A stretch of DNA of 64,000 nt from Sinotaia quadrata (lineage: Eukaryota > Mollusca > Gastropoda > Architaenioglossa > Viviparidae): assembly GCA_028829895.1 (NCBI GenBank), contig CM054181.1, positions 33,838,259 through 33,902,258 of the forward strand, in the 5' to 3' direction. The notes under the pieces are model-generated. The model saw nothing but the letters and a program-made list of their open reading frames with translations, was not told the origin of the DNA and did not search any database. This document shows, one piece after another, positions 1-10,010 of the stretch. The translations under genes and the position numbers were made by a program. How positions within the stretch are numbered: position 1 is the first letter of the stretch; each line of letters starts with the position of its first letter.

Positions 1-156
1 AAACTGCAAGCATTTGTTGCGAAACCAAAATTGCCATTAACTTTGTTTGCAATACCTGAATTGTTTTCCGAAGACGCTAGAACCAGTCCTAACTATTGGC
101 CCAATCTGAAACAAAGTACCGAGGAAGCAGTTAATCAAACAACCAAAACAAATTAA
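1..156 (+). other. Open reading frame running in from the left edge, unrecognised
   Basis: Frame 1 is open from the first base to TAA at 154-156 (51 codons). It contains LPLTLFAIPELF and TSPNYWPNLKQ, which reads more like protein than the repeat-driven frames elsewhere. AATAAA lies 26 bases after the stop (182-187). It could be the 3' end of a transposon or retrogene lying in the upstream intron of the synaptotagmin gene, or chance. No family is recognised. Confidence 0.2.
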
Positions 157-181
157 GGCAGCATTAGCAATTTAGTATGAC

Positions 182-187
182 AATAAA
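182..187 (+). promoter_or_regulatory. Possible polyadenylation signal AATAAA
   Basis: Canonical hexamer followed by a T-rich stretch, 26 bases downstream of the stop of the frame that enters from the left edge. In AT-rich DNA such hexamers are common, so support is weak. Confidence 0.15.
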
Positions 188-324
188 CTATTTTATTTTT
201 ACTACTTATTTATTATAGTCATGCATCACAGGATATGTATTAATTCACAATGCAACTCTGTTATAAAATGTAAACCCTCTAAATATAATTTAACTTGTTG
301 TATTAAATGTGATTGTCACTTTTC

Positions 325-459
325 TTAACGTCCTCATCATTACAGTGTTGCATTTTGTCACATCTCTTAACGTCATCATCATTACAGTATTACATTCTGT
401 CACATCTCTTAACGTCCTCATCATTAAGGTGTTACATTTTGTCACATCTCTTAACGTCC
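325..459 (+). repeat. 42-bp minisatellite, about 3.2 copies
   Basis: Unit starts TTAACGTCCTCATCATTACA. The array ends only about 13 bases before the AG of the C2A exon acceptor, so the 3' end of this intron, including the likely branch-point and pyrimidine region, is made of repeat. The open frame across it is an artefact of fusion with the exon. Confidence 0.9.
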
Positions 460-472
460 AACCATGTTGCAG

Positions 473-786
473 CTCAAGATATCCCCCAGCCAGAAGCTCT
501 CGGTGCCTTCAGCGACCCGTATGTTCGTATATCGTTGGTCCCGAGTGTTGACGAGCGGGTTCGCCAGTCTTCGGTAAAAAGACGCACAACCAACCCGTAT
601 TATAACGAGTACTTTAAATTTCCGGTGGCCTTTGAAGACCTGCGCGAGAAGATGTTAGTGTTTCACATGTATGACTACGATAAGTTCTCACGCCACAGCG
701 CCATTGGAGAGGTCGAGATTGACTTGAGCAAAGTTGACGTCAGTAACAGCGTAGAGATGTGGTGTGACATCCAGCGTCATCGAAAG
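473..786 (+). CDS. Syt12: Synaptotagmin-12-like, internal exon: most of C2A domain
   Basis: Internal exon of a synaptotagmin-family vesicle membrane protein. It opens inside beta strand 2/loop 1 of the first C2 domain and runs almost to the C2A-C2B linker. The acceptor is the AG at 471-472 and the donor is AAG|GTATTT at 786/787. One base of the first codon comes from an upstream exon outside the window; the exon ends in phase 0. Visible C2 landmarks are FSDPYVRISLVP, the basic strand with VKRRTTNPYYNE, and loop 3 YDYDKFSRH. Of the five aspartates that bind calcium in synaptotagmin-1 C2A, the SDP aspartate and both in DYD are kept. The first is replaced near an E with a one-residue insertion, and the last is S. 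The linker after the exon joins directly to the C2B exon. N-terminal TM and earlier C2A residues are not in the window. The family is sure; the SYT12 assignment rests mainly on the C2B exon. Confidence 0.88.
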
Positions 787-1065
787 GTATTTCGTTTTGA
801 TGGGCTTTTTTAAGTTTTCTGATTTGGATCACTTGGCTGTATCTTATTTGCTGATTACTAGTCGCTTGCTTAGAAAATAGTCATTCTAAACGCTGTCGAC
901 TGAAACGATCGTTTAAACATGAAGAACCTCTTAATAAGCCAATATTTGTCAGATTCATGTTATAGACAATGTTTGTCAGGCTACTGATGACGCTTGATCA
1001 AATGCCAGCTTACTTTGGTTCTTAGACTAAATAATTCTCGTAGTTATAGACAAGGCTTTCACATG

Positions 1066-1415
1066 AAGATAGATCTTCCTTTATAGACCGGATTTGCCAC
1101 TCTATAGGTAATTCTCTTGTTAAAGACGAGACTTTTAGACCCGAGACAAATCTTCCTTTATAGACCAGATTTGTCAGAGTCTAGGTACTTCTCTTGTTAA
1201 AGACGAGACTTTTAGACCCGAGACAAATCTTCCTTTATAGACCAGATTTGTCAGAGTCTAGGTAATTCTCTTGTTAAAGACGAGACTTTAAACCCGAGAC
1301 AAATCTTCCTTTATAGACCAGATTTGTCAGAGTCTAGGCAATTCTCTTGTTAAAGACGAGACTTTTAAAAGCGAGTCAAATCTTCCTTTATTGACCAGAT
1401 TTGTCAGTCTAAGTA
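1066..1415 (+). repeat. 77-bp minisatellite in synaptotagmin intron, about 4.5 copies
   Basis: Unit core TTCCTTTATAGACCAGATTT followed by a GTCAGAGTCTAGG segment and CTTGTTAAAGACGAGAC. Copies are very similar, the first and last more diverged. Bases 787-1065 between the exon and the array show nothing recognisable. Confidence 0.92.
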
Positions 1416-1682
1416 TTGTGAGCAGGACATGTCAAACCATAAATTGCTCTTATCCGACATATTTTGGGGGAAGATTTGTCGGGCAGTGTATCACTTGACT
1501 AGATTCAAAGTAAAAGCAGCATTTGGAAGACTACATTATTTAACTGAATATTTGACATACTCGAGTTCCTTTATAGAAAGCACACTGTCATTGTCAATTT
1601 ATGGAAACTTCTGGACACTCATTTCAATGTTACGTGAGGTTATCAATGTAGTGACAGAGTTTGTGAATGACTAGCTCAGAAC

Positions 1683-2735
1683 ACAACTAAGACTAACATT
1701 AATACTAACACTAATGCCAAAACCCTCGACTAACAATAACACTATCACTATTAAGGCTAACATTAACACTAAGAATATTAAGGCTAACATTAACACTAAA
1801 AATATTAAGGCTAACATTAACACTAAAAATATTAAGGCTAACATTAACATAACAGTAATGCTAACTTAAACCTTAACATTAATACAAATGCTATTTCAAA
1901 TACAAAAGCTTTAACAAAAAACACTACTAAGGCTAATATTAACAGTAGCACTAATGCTAGCTCTAACATTACACTTATACTACTAAGTGTAATTAGTAAC
2001 GGTAACACTAGCATTAATATCAAAACTTCAACACGAATATTAACCTAACATTATTTAGGATAACATTAAAACAAACATTAACATTAATGATAACTCTAAC
2101 ACTAACATTTAACATTAATGATATCTCTAACGATAGCAATAGCACAAATATTAACTCTAACACTAATATTAGCACTAATTGTAATGCTAATTTTATCACT
2201 CAATCACTAAAATTAACATAATTGTAATGCTAACACTAAAATTAACATAATAGTAATGCTAACTCTAACACTGAAATTAACATAATAGTAATGCTAAGAC
2301 TAAGGTTAAAATTGAATAACACTAAAATTAGCATTTAGTAATGCTAACTCTAAACTAAAATTAACATTTAGTAATGCTAACTCTAACACTAAAATTAACA
2401 TTTAGTAATGCTAACTCTAACACTAAAATTAACATTTAGTAATGCTAACTCTAACACTGAAATTAACTTAATAGTAATGCTAATTCTAACGCTGAAATTA
2501 ACTTAATAGTAATGCGAACTCTAACACTATAATTAACATAATAGTAATGCGAACTCTAACACTATAATTAACATAATAGTAAAGCTATCTCTAACACTGA
2601 AATTAACATAATAATAATGCTAAATATATAACTACCATTAACATTAATTATAACACTAACGTTAACATTAACACTAACAATATGCTAACTCTTACTCTAA
2701 CGCTAATAATAGCACTAATGCTAACTCTAACACTC
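1683..2735 (+). repeat. 1-kb degenerate CTAAC/ATTAAC tract in intron
   Basis: Dozens of loosely 6-bp-phased CTAACA, ATTAAC and ACTAAC words, with local higher-order units: about 27 bp near 1750-1850, and about 33 bp near 2230-2600 with core GTAATGCTAACTCTAACACT. A 3'-adjacent ACACACATACACACA patch ends it. CTAAC equals the metazoan branch-point consensus. It is not the TTAGGG telomere repeat. Confidence 0.85.
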
Positions 2736-2739
2736 TATA

Positions 2740-3051
2740 CACACACATACACACAAAAGTTATGTTCATAAAGTCCACGACTTTCCTTTATTAAGGCAAT
2801 CTAAAATCAATAACTTTTGTTCATTTAATAAAATTTAGAAGTTGTCTTACAAAATAATTAAATTTGCTCCTGTTTAATAGTAACACCACAATAGACAAAC
2901 AGATACAGCAATACTACAATCTCGAGTGTAAGAAATAATATAAGTGGCGATGTTGTTCAGAGGTTTTAATGCTGTAATAATATATCTGTAAAAGATTACT
3001 CACTAATTGAGGTAACATCCATAAACTAACACAGACATTAATTCGACCTAG
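2740..3051 (+). other. Unique intron sequence before the C2B exon
   Basis: AT-rich, no tandem structure, no coding potential. It ends in the acceptor of the 3052 exon. Confidence 0.6.
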
Positions 3052-3172
3052 GTTGCTGGGGAATCGGGCGAGGTGCTTATCTCCCTTAGTTATCTTCCGG
3101 CTGCAGAACGTTTGACTGTAGTGCTAATGAAAGCAAAGGATTTGAAGATAACATCACCCACGCCATCAGCAG
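3052..3172 (+). CDS. Syt12: Synaptotagmin-12-like, exon: start of C2B domain
   Basis: A 121-base exon of 40 codons plus one base. The acceptor is GACCTAG|GTT (AG at 3050-3051) and the donor is GCAG|GTATGT at 3172/3173. It enters in phase 0, matching the end of the 473-786 exon, and leaves one base (G) that completes an Asp codon with the next exon. The product reads GEVLISLSYLPAAERLTVVL, then MKAKDLK, the classic first two strands of C2B. The segment SLSYLP-AERLTVV-KAK closely resembles vertebrate SYT12. Loop 1 is ITSPTPSA, so the first calcium aspartate of synaptotagmin-1 C2B is missing, as expected for the calcium-independent SYT12 type. No reading frame long enough to draw attention exists here by itself; the exon is supported by homology plus splice phase on both sides. 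Confidence 0.88.
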
Positions 3173-3977
3173 GTATGTTGTCATTGTCCTTGTCTTAAAC
3201 ACATTTTGTTTCCACAGTGTCCTTGTGCACCAAGTGCATGCCCACGTTTGACACGTTAGCATGTTTGATATTTGGTGCTGTAACTCATTTGGTACTCTAC
3301 ATGCACTAGAGTGGACAACTGCCCTGACGTGTTATATGAATTTATACACTATGCACATATACTGTATTAATTTATAGCCCAATTTATTATAACATAACAT
3401 TTATTAATTATGCAAGAAATCAAAACCCGATGAAAGAACAAGAATCAGTGCTTAAGAAAATAGAGACAAACATTCAAAATCTGGTACGCGTCACATCCTT
3501 TTCTTCTTCTTCTTTTTCTTTTTTTCTTTTTTTTTTTTGTGGGGGGGGGGGAGACGCCGGTATTGATCCACCAGGTGTGGTCTGAACACCAGAATGCATT
3601 GACAGGAACCAAGTTAACTCAGAGCCAATAGGCACATGCAAGTTCTGAGAGTGAGAAGTCCGGCTCAAGGTTAAGGCCATTGCAAAATGGCAGTGCCTCG
3701 CAAAAATGACCAAACCAATGAAGATGTAAATATCTCCTACGATATTTAACGAACTGCTTGAACTGGTCGTTTCCCCAGACTTCAGTGAGGTGAAGACAAA
3801 ACTCTCTAAGGCCAATCCAATTTTGTCTAGTATTGTCCAGTATTGTCCAGTATTGTACAAAGGAAGAAAAGTCGTTGGCAATGCAACAACACCTCAAAGA
3901 TGTACGTTTCAAACACCGAAATCATCGAATGTTAAAAGTGTCCGTTAAACAGAAATCAATCAACATTTCTGCTTACA
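3173..3977 (+). other. Intron sequence with T-run/G-run and a low-repeat block
   Basis: Contains a CTTCTT-rich tract running into a T-run and then a G-run (about 3497-3551), followed by about 380 bases of less AT-rich, non-tandem sequence (3552-3930). A 97-codon minus-strand frame covers part of it (3619-3912), but no family is recognised; a decayed mobile element is possible. Three short TATTGTCCAG repeats lie near 3830-3855. Confidence 0.4.
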
Positions 3978-4662
3978 CTTTCAGTATGCCATTTTCACTG
4001 TGTGTATTTCACTATGATGTCATTATGCCCATTTCATTGTAATATAGTTTCCGATTCCATTATGATCTAGTTTGGCCTTTTTCAATAAGACAACTATGTC
4101 CATTTCAGTCTGACCTACTATGCTTCAGTATGTCCATTTCAGTAGGACCTATTTTGTCCGTTTCAGAATGACATATATCCATTTCAATATGACCTAATGT
4201 GTCCATTTCAGTTCTACCTAGTATGGCCAGTTCGGTATGACCTACTATGTACATTTCAGTGTTGCCTATTTTGTTCATTTTAGTGTGACCTATTTTGTCC
4301 ATTTCAGAATGATATATATCCTTTTCAATATGACCTAGTAGTTCCATTTCAGTATGACCTAGTACATCACTTTCAGTATGACCTAGTGTATCACTTTCAG
4401 TGTGTCATAAATATGTCTTGCTGAGTACGACCTACTATCTCAATTTCAGTGAGTCATAATTATTTCTATTTGAGTGTCATAGTTATGCCCATTTCAGTAT
4501 AACCAACTATGTCCATTTCATTGTGACATGGTTATGTCCATTTCATTGTGTCATGGTTATGTCCATTTCATTATGTCATGGTTATGTCCATTTCATTGTG
4601 TCATGGTTATGTCCATTTCATTGTGTCATGGTTATGTCCATTTCAGTATTAACTAGCCGTGC
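3978..4662 (+). repeat. 24-26-bp minisatellite in intron, about 25 copies
   Basis: Unit core GTCCATTTCAGTATGACC. The 3' half shifts to a homogenised variant with GTCCATTTCATTGTGTCATG. Many units carry TTTCAG, a strong 3' splice-site match, upstream of the true acceptor at 4985. A minus-strand frame across it is repeat-derived. Confidence 0.9.
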
Positions 4663-4985
4663 CCATGCATAAAGAAGAAATGTGATGTGATTAATGTCAG
4701 AAAGGTTTGGCACATTATTTTAGCAAATATTCCCCATCGCCATGTATTTATTGAGTCAGAAAGTTTAACTCGAAATGATGTGAGAAAACATTTATAAGAA
4801 TGCGTAAGTTTGTTCTCATATATGGGTCCTTAGTTAGAATTAAACATTTTTTAAAATTATAACTTTTCACAGAGCCGTTTAAAATAAGTATTAAACAGAA
4901 TGCATACCTTTCACCTCACATATCGTAGGTAAATGTATTCCTGATGACTAAAATATAATTAAAAGACTGCATACTTATTTAACAG
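4663..4985 (+). other. Unique intron sequence before the terminal exon
   Basis: AT-rich, non-repetitive. It ends with the acceptor TTATTTAACAG of the terminal C2B exon. Confidence 0.55.
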
Positions 4986-5290
4986 ATCCATTCGTACGCG
5001 TATCTCTGATGGTGGACGGCAAACGAGTGAAGCGGAAGAAAACGTCTGTTCGGCGTGGTTCCATCAATCCTGTCTGGAACGAAGCTCTGGCCTTCAATGT
5101 TCCTGCCGAGGTACTTCCTAAAGTGACCTTGGAAGTCAGCGTGCTTGACCATGACCTGATAGGTCACGGTGAGGTTCTGGGTCAGTGTGTTCTAGGAGCA
5201 GGGCGCAGTGGTCAAGAATTGAGCCACTGGAACGACATGATGGCTAATCAAAGGAAATCTATTGCCATGTGGCACACATTACAGAAATGA
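4986..5290 (+). CDS. Syt12: Synaptotagmin-12-like, terminal coding exon: rest of C2B and stop
   Basis: Last coding exon. Acceptor TTTAACAG|AT at 4985/4986; the carried G plus AT makes the Asp of DPFVRVSL. TGA stop at 5288-5290. The product completes C2B: DPFVRVSLMVDGKRVKRKKT (polybasic strand beta 4, the usual phosphoinositide and SNARE/AP-2 contact), then NPVWNEALAFNVP, VLDHDLIGHGEVLG, and a C-terminal helix with HWNDMMANQRKSIAMWH. The WHxL-type end is a synaptotagmin hallmark, and HWN-M-A-R--MWH with DPFV and NPV-NEA matches SYT12 best. Known role of the family: tethering or regulating secretory vesicle fusion by binding membranes and SNAREs. SYT12 itself is reported not to bind calcium. 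Here loop 3 keeps D-H-D but loop 1 lacks its first Asp and the last loop 3 position is E. SYT12 is preferred; another invertebrate synaptotagmin is the alternative. Confidence 0.9.
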
Positions 5291-5487
5291 TCTACAAATG
5301 TGCTCGCGATTGTTCGACTGACTACAAGCATGTCACATGTAACCGTACTTCAGAGTGTTGGACTAAGCCAAAGGCAAAGGTTTAACATAGAGTTGCTTGC
5401 GTGTATACGTTCAGGAGTGTTAGCATTATAAACAGAAAGCAAAAGCTACTGCATGTGCTTGTGTGTACGTGATGTGTTTTATCAACA

Positions 5488-5785
5488 TCAGACATCAGTG
5501 CTTGCTACACCCCAATGAAGGCAGACATCAGTGCTTGCTATACCCCAATGAAGGCAGACTTCAGTGCTTGCTACACCCCATTGAAGGCAGACATCAGAGT
5601 TTGATACACCCAGTTAATCCAGAAATCAGTGCTTGCTACACCCCATTGAAGGCAGACATCAGAGCTTGATACACCCACTTAATCCAGACATCAGTGCTTG
5701 CTACACCCTATTGAAGGCAGACATCAGAGTTTAATACACCCAGTTAATCCAGACATCAGAGCTTGCTATACCCCAGTGAAGGCAA
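5488..5785 (+). repeat. 33-bp minisatellite, about 9 copies
   Basis: Unit core CAGACATCAGTGCTTGCTAC. It begins about 200 bases after the synaptotagmin stop, so it may lie in the 3' UTR. Stop-free copies give a short spurious frame. Confidence 0.92.
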
Positions 5786-5923
5786 ATATTTACATTCTTA
5801 TGGGAAATCACTTCCTATGTAATGCTGATCTGAATATATGACAGAAAATATTGCCAACCTGGGTATGTAACTAAATGTATTTTGCTTACAAGAGTATGTA
5901 GCAGAAAACATACAATACTAATC

Positions 5924-6075
5924 TGGGTAAATAACAGACATGTAATGCTACCCAGGGTAAATGACAGACAATATGTAATGCTACCCTGGGTAAATGACAG
6001 GCAACATGTAATGCTACCCAGGGTAAATGACAGACAATATGCAACACTGGGTAAAACGTGTAATGCTGTCCTGGG
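5924..6075 (+). repeat. 33-bp minisatellite, about 4.5 copies
   Basis: Unit core GGGTAAATGACAGACAATAT. Adjacent units join at the near-palindrome ACCCAGGGT/ACCCTGGGT. It has the same period as the preceding array but an unrelated sequence. Confidence 0.9.
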
Positions 6076-6153
6076 TATGCAACCGGAAAGCAAAGTTACA
6101 ATGCAATGAGTTTATGAATACTAATCTATTCTGTCAAATAATTGAGGCAGTAA

Positions 6154-6168
6154 CCAATTGTGACGTCA
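6154..6168. promoter_or_regulatory. CCAAT plus perfect CRE palindrome
   Basis: CCAAT at 6154-6158 is followed by TGACGTCA at 6161-6168, with a second half-site TGACG about 30 bases on. This matches the CREB/ATF consensus, but no transcription start can be tied to it, and a second isolated TGACGTCA occurs at 20560. Confidence 0.2.
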
Positions 6169-6320
6169 TTTTTACGTGGGGAACCTATAACGATGACGCC
6201 GGACGAAGTTACCTTATCTTTAAGGAAAGTGTATTTATATTTTCTTTTTTTTAAGGCAACAATAATTATTCACACTTAATGAAACAATACTTTCATTTAT
6301 TGAAATATATATTTTAGTAC

Positions 6321-6326
6321 AATAAA
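6321..6326 (+). promoter_or_regulatory. Possible poly(A) signal for the synaptotagmin gene
   Basis: AATAAA in a T-rich context, about 1 kb after the stop at 5290. If used, the 3' UTR would contain two 33-bp minisatellites. Confidence 0.2.
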
Positions 6327-6429
6327 ATGTCATCTACATATAAGTTTTACAATTAAAGACATAGTTATTCACAATTAAGGGGAATCTATATACATGCAAT
6401 GTTTCATTTACTCTTAATAGAAATTAAAA

Positions 6430-7345
6430 TATGTTCTTGCAGTTGTACTTCTAGGTATGTTTATGTTTTTCTTTGAGCTGTCCATGTTGAAGTATGTTAT
6501 CATTTCTTTGAGCTGTTCATGAAGACGTATGTTATCATTTCTTTGAAATTTTCATTTAAAGTATGCTATCATTTCTTTGAACTTTTCATGTAGAGGTATG
6601 TTGTCATTTTTTTTTAGCTTTTCATGTAGAGGTATGTTGTCATTTCTTTGAACTTTTCATGTAGAGATGTGTTGTCATTTCTTTGAGCTGTTCGTGTAGA
6701 GGTGTGTTATCATTTCTTTGAACTTTTCATATAGAAGTATGTTTTCAATTGTTTTTAACTTTTCATGTGGTGTAGAAATATGTTATCATTTCTTTGAGCT
6801 TTTCATTTAGAAGCATGTTATCATTTCTTTGAGCTTTCATGTAGAAGTGTGTTATAATTTCTTTGAACTTTTCATGAAGTATGTTATCATTTCTTTGAAC
6901 TTTTCATGCAGAGGTATGTTATCATTTCTTTGAACTTTTCATATAGAAGTATGTTTTCATTTTTTTTAACTTTTCATGAACTGGTGTAGAAGTATGTTAT
7001 CATTTCTTTGAGCTTTTCATTTAGAAGTATGTTATCATTTCTTTGAGCTTTCATGTAGAAGTTGTAGAAGTATGTTATCATTTCTTTGAGCTTTCATGTA
7101 GAAGTTGTAGAAGTATGTTATCATTTCTTTGAACCTTTCATGTAGAAGTGTGTTATAATTTCTTTGAACTTTTCATGTACAGGTGTGTTATCATTTCTGT
7201 GAGCTTTTCATTTAGAAGTATTTTATCATTTCTTTAAGCTTTTATGTAGAAGTGTGTTGTCATTTCTTTCATCTGTTCATCTGTTATTATCATTACTTTG
7301 AGCTGTTCGTATAGAAGTATGTTATCATTTCCTCGATTTGTTCCA
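6430..7345 (+). repeat. ~35-bp minisatellite, about 25 copies
   Basis: Unit core AGTATGTTATCATTTCTTTG, flanked by GAGCTTTTCATGTAGA. Degenerate, with local length variants from small insertions of GTAGAAGTT. Confidence 0.9.
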
Positions 7346-8164
7346 TTGTTTTGTTGTTTTGCAGTTCTCTTTTTAGTTTAAGAGTAGGAGTATTGAATTT
7401 GCTTATTTTGTTTCCGAAATATTACAGCTAGTGACTTCAGATAGTTTAGAGTTCTTATTTTGGGATAATTTATTGTTAGAATTCTGATCAGTGATTCTGG
7501 AATATTTAAGAGATTGTGCTTCGGTAAAATTTTAGAGCTATTGATTTGAAAAGTTCTTTAACGAAAGCAGTTTATCCTGTCGACAGCATTTTGTGTGCTG
7601 TCTATATTTTAGTGTACCTGTCACAAATTGTACTTGGAGAAATCATTCCAGTGTTGGCATATTTTAACCGAAAAGAAAAATATAGTCGATGGAAATGTTC
7701 AGTTTGTAAAAAAAAATCAAGTAAATGTGATGAAAGTACGTCAAATCACCCTATGGAAGTAATTATTATCGGATAAAATAATACCTTTTATAATGCACCT
7801 TTTTGTTTGGAAATTAAATGTGCAAAAAAATAATATAGCTGCAACTGTAACAAATGAGTGCTTTTAGTTAAGATTTTAGTTAAAAACAATAATATAAGCT
7901 AAGACATGTTGAAAAGATTTACCTGTTAAAAAGATCTGCATATCACTACCATACTACGCTGCTTGCAGATAATTCTTACAAGTTTTTTTATATATTAATG
8001 ATAATTAATAATGCAATGAACAGCCTATTGTTGTTAGTAATATTACAAATATAAAACATAAAGAAAATTTCAAGTTGTAAACGTCATGTGTACTATATAA
8101 TCCAAGATTGAAAATGATGGCATTTTAATTTGGTAATTATTTAAGTATAATGGTTTTGTAAGCA
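7346..8164 (+). other. Unique AT-rich stretch
   Basis: No tandem structure and no recognisable coding sequence. A 76-codon + frame (7546-7776) with WKCSVCKKKSSKC has no known match and lies in ordinary AT-rich sequence. Confidence 0.4.
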
Positions 8165-8870
8165 TAAGTCACATTACAAGTGTGATAGCTATGTACAGTA
8201 AAAGTGTTAAAAGTTTGGTGACTAAGTAAATATAAGTCAAGTTTCAAGTGTGAAGACTGTACAGTATTAGTTAAGTTTTAAATGTGATGTCTGTGTACAG
8301 TATAAGTCAAGTTGTAATTGTGATGTCTGTGTACAGTATAAGTCAAGTTTTAAATTTGATGTATGTGTACAGTATAAGTCAAGTTTTAAAGGTGATGTAT
8401 GTGTACAGTATCGGTCAAGTTAAAGTGTGATGACTATGTACAGTATGCATTTTACGTGTGATGTATGTGTACAGTATTACAAGTTTTAAGTGTGATGACT
8501 ATGTACAGTATCAGACAAGTTTTAAGTGCAATGTGTGTACAGTATAAGTTTTAAGTGTGATGACTATGTACAGTATACATTTTAAGTGTGATGTATGTGT
8601 ACAATATCAGTCAGGTTTTAAGTGTGATGTATGTGTACAGTATCAGTCACGTTTTGAGTGTGATGACTGTGTACAGTACCAGTCAAGTTTTAAGTGTGAT
8701 GACCGTGTACAGTATCAATCAAGTTTTAAGTGTGATGACCGTGTACTATATCAATCCAGTTTTAAGTGTGATGACTGTGTATACAGTATCAGTCAAGTTT
8801 TAAGTGCGATGGCTGTACATAATTCAAGGTCTTAAGCGGGATGGCTGTGTATAGGATATGCAAAGATTTT
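8165..8870 (+). repeat. 36-bp minisatellite, about 19 copies
   Basis: Unit core AGTCAAGTTTTAAGTGTGAT, then GTATGTGTACAGTATC. The period is divisible by 3 and the better-conserved copies (8557-8835) are stop-free, giving a cysteine-rich repeat frame (SFKCDDCVQYQ) that is most likely not translated. Confidence 0.92.
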
Positions 8871-9094
8871 AGGTATGTAATATGTACATTCTTGTTGTTA
8901 TCTTTATGCCAGAACATGGCACTGAGCACGTGCGATTTTAGGTTGTTTCTTCTTATTTGACGCCACTGTGAAAGCAGGAATTCAGGCTTAAAATACTCAG
9001 ATTTGATTTAGGTACAAAATATATTCCTAAAGAAGTACTAGCATAATAATTTAGTTGTGGTGTCGGTATGGCTCTACTCACATAGTATATTACT

Positions 9095-9465
9095 GTCATG
9101 ATAGAGTTATCTACAAGTGAAACCATATATTACTGTCGTATTATGATAACAGCATCCTCTACAAGTGAAATAAAATACTACTGCCATGTCTACAAGTGAA
9201 ATAATATATTGCTGTCATGATAAAAACAGCATTCTCTGCAAGTGAAATAAAACACTACTGCCATGTTAGCAAACAGTGTTGTCTACAAGTGAAATAATAT
9301 ATTACTCTCCTGATAAAAACAGCATTCTCTGCAAGTGAAATAAAACACTACTGCCATGTTAACAAACATCGTTGATTACAAGTGAAATAATACATTACTG
9401 TCATGATAGCAAGCAGCATTCTCTACATGTAAAATATTATATTATTGTCATACTAACAGTGTTCT
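9095..9465 (+). repeat. Degenerate ~60-bp minisatellite
   Basis: Core CATTCTCTGCAAGTGAAATA with interspersed TATTACTGTCATGATA. About six imperfect copies. It grades into the next array, whose units reuse the GCAAGTGAA word. Confidence 0.8.
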
Positions 9466-9690
9466 CTGCAAGTGAAGTCGTAACTTCCTAATCAGCGTTC
9501 ATTGCAAGTGAAGTCGTAACTTCCTAATCAGTATTCATTGCAAGTGAAGTCGTAACTTCCTAATCAGCGTTCATTGCAAGTGAAGTCGTAACTTCCTAAT
9601 CAGCGTTCATTGCAAGTAGAGTCGTACCTTCTTAAACAGCGTTCTCTGCAAGTGAAGTCGTAACTTCCTAATCAGCGTTCATTGCAAAGG
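9466..9690 (+). repeat. 36-bp minisatellite, about 6 copies
   Basis: Core AAGTCGTAACTTCCTAATCA, near-identical copies, evidently expanded out of the preceding array. Confidence 0.92.
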
Positions 9691-9769
9691 GAATAAAAAT
9701 ATAGAAACCGGTTTGTTTGGTTTTTTTTTGTTGTTTTTTTTTTTTGCTAATGCAATCTTATCAACAAAT

Positions 9770-10010
9770 CAGTGTTCTTTGCAAGTGAAATCGAAATAAA
9801 CAAATCTATATTCATTGCAGGTAAAATCGGAATAAATTAGCGTTCTCTACAAGGTGAATTACGATAAACAAATCTATACTCATTGCAGGTAAAATCGGGA
9901 TAAATTAGCGTTCTCTACAAGGTGAATTACGATAAACAAATCTATACTCATTGCAGGTAAAATCGGGATAAATTAGCGTTCTCAACAAGGTGAATTACGA
10001 TAAACAAATC
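9770..10010 (+). repeat. 68-bp minisatellite, about 3.5 copies
   Basis: Core CTCATTGCAGGTAAAATCGG, then GATAAATTAGCGTTCTC. It shares the TTCATTGCA and GCGTTCTC words with the two preceding arrays, so the three form one evolving satellite cluster separated by a T-rich patch. Confidence 0.9.

Noticed and set aside
313..472. N-terminal extension of the C2A exon to the ATG at 313
   Set aside because: It is translated minisatellite intron; the AG at 471-472 and the C2 homology set the exon start.
1683..2735. Interstitial telomere repeat
   Set aside because: Motif is CTAAC/ATTAAC without CCC; it does not match TTAGGG.
3619..3912. 97-codon minus frame as a gene
   Set aside because: No recognisable domain; within an intron on the opposite strand and flanked by low-complexity sequence.
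9466..9690. GTGAAGTCGTAAC resembles the 3' end of bacterial 16S rRNA
   Set aside because: Only a 13-base match that recurs as part of a 36-bp minisatellite; flanks are unrelated to rRNA.
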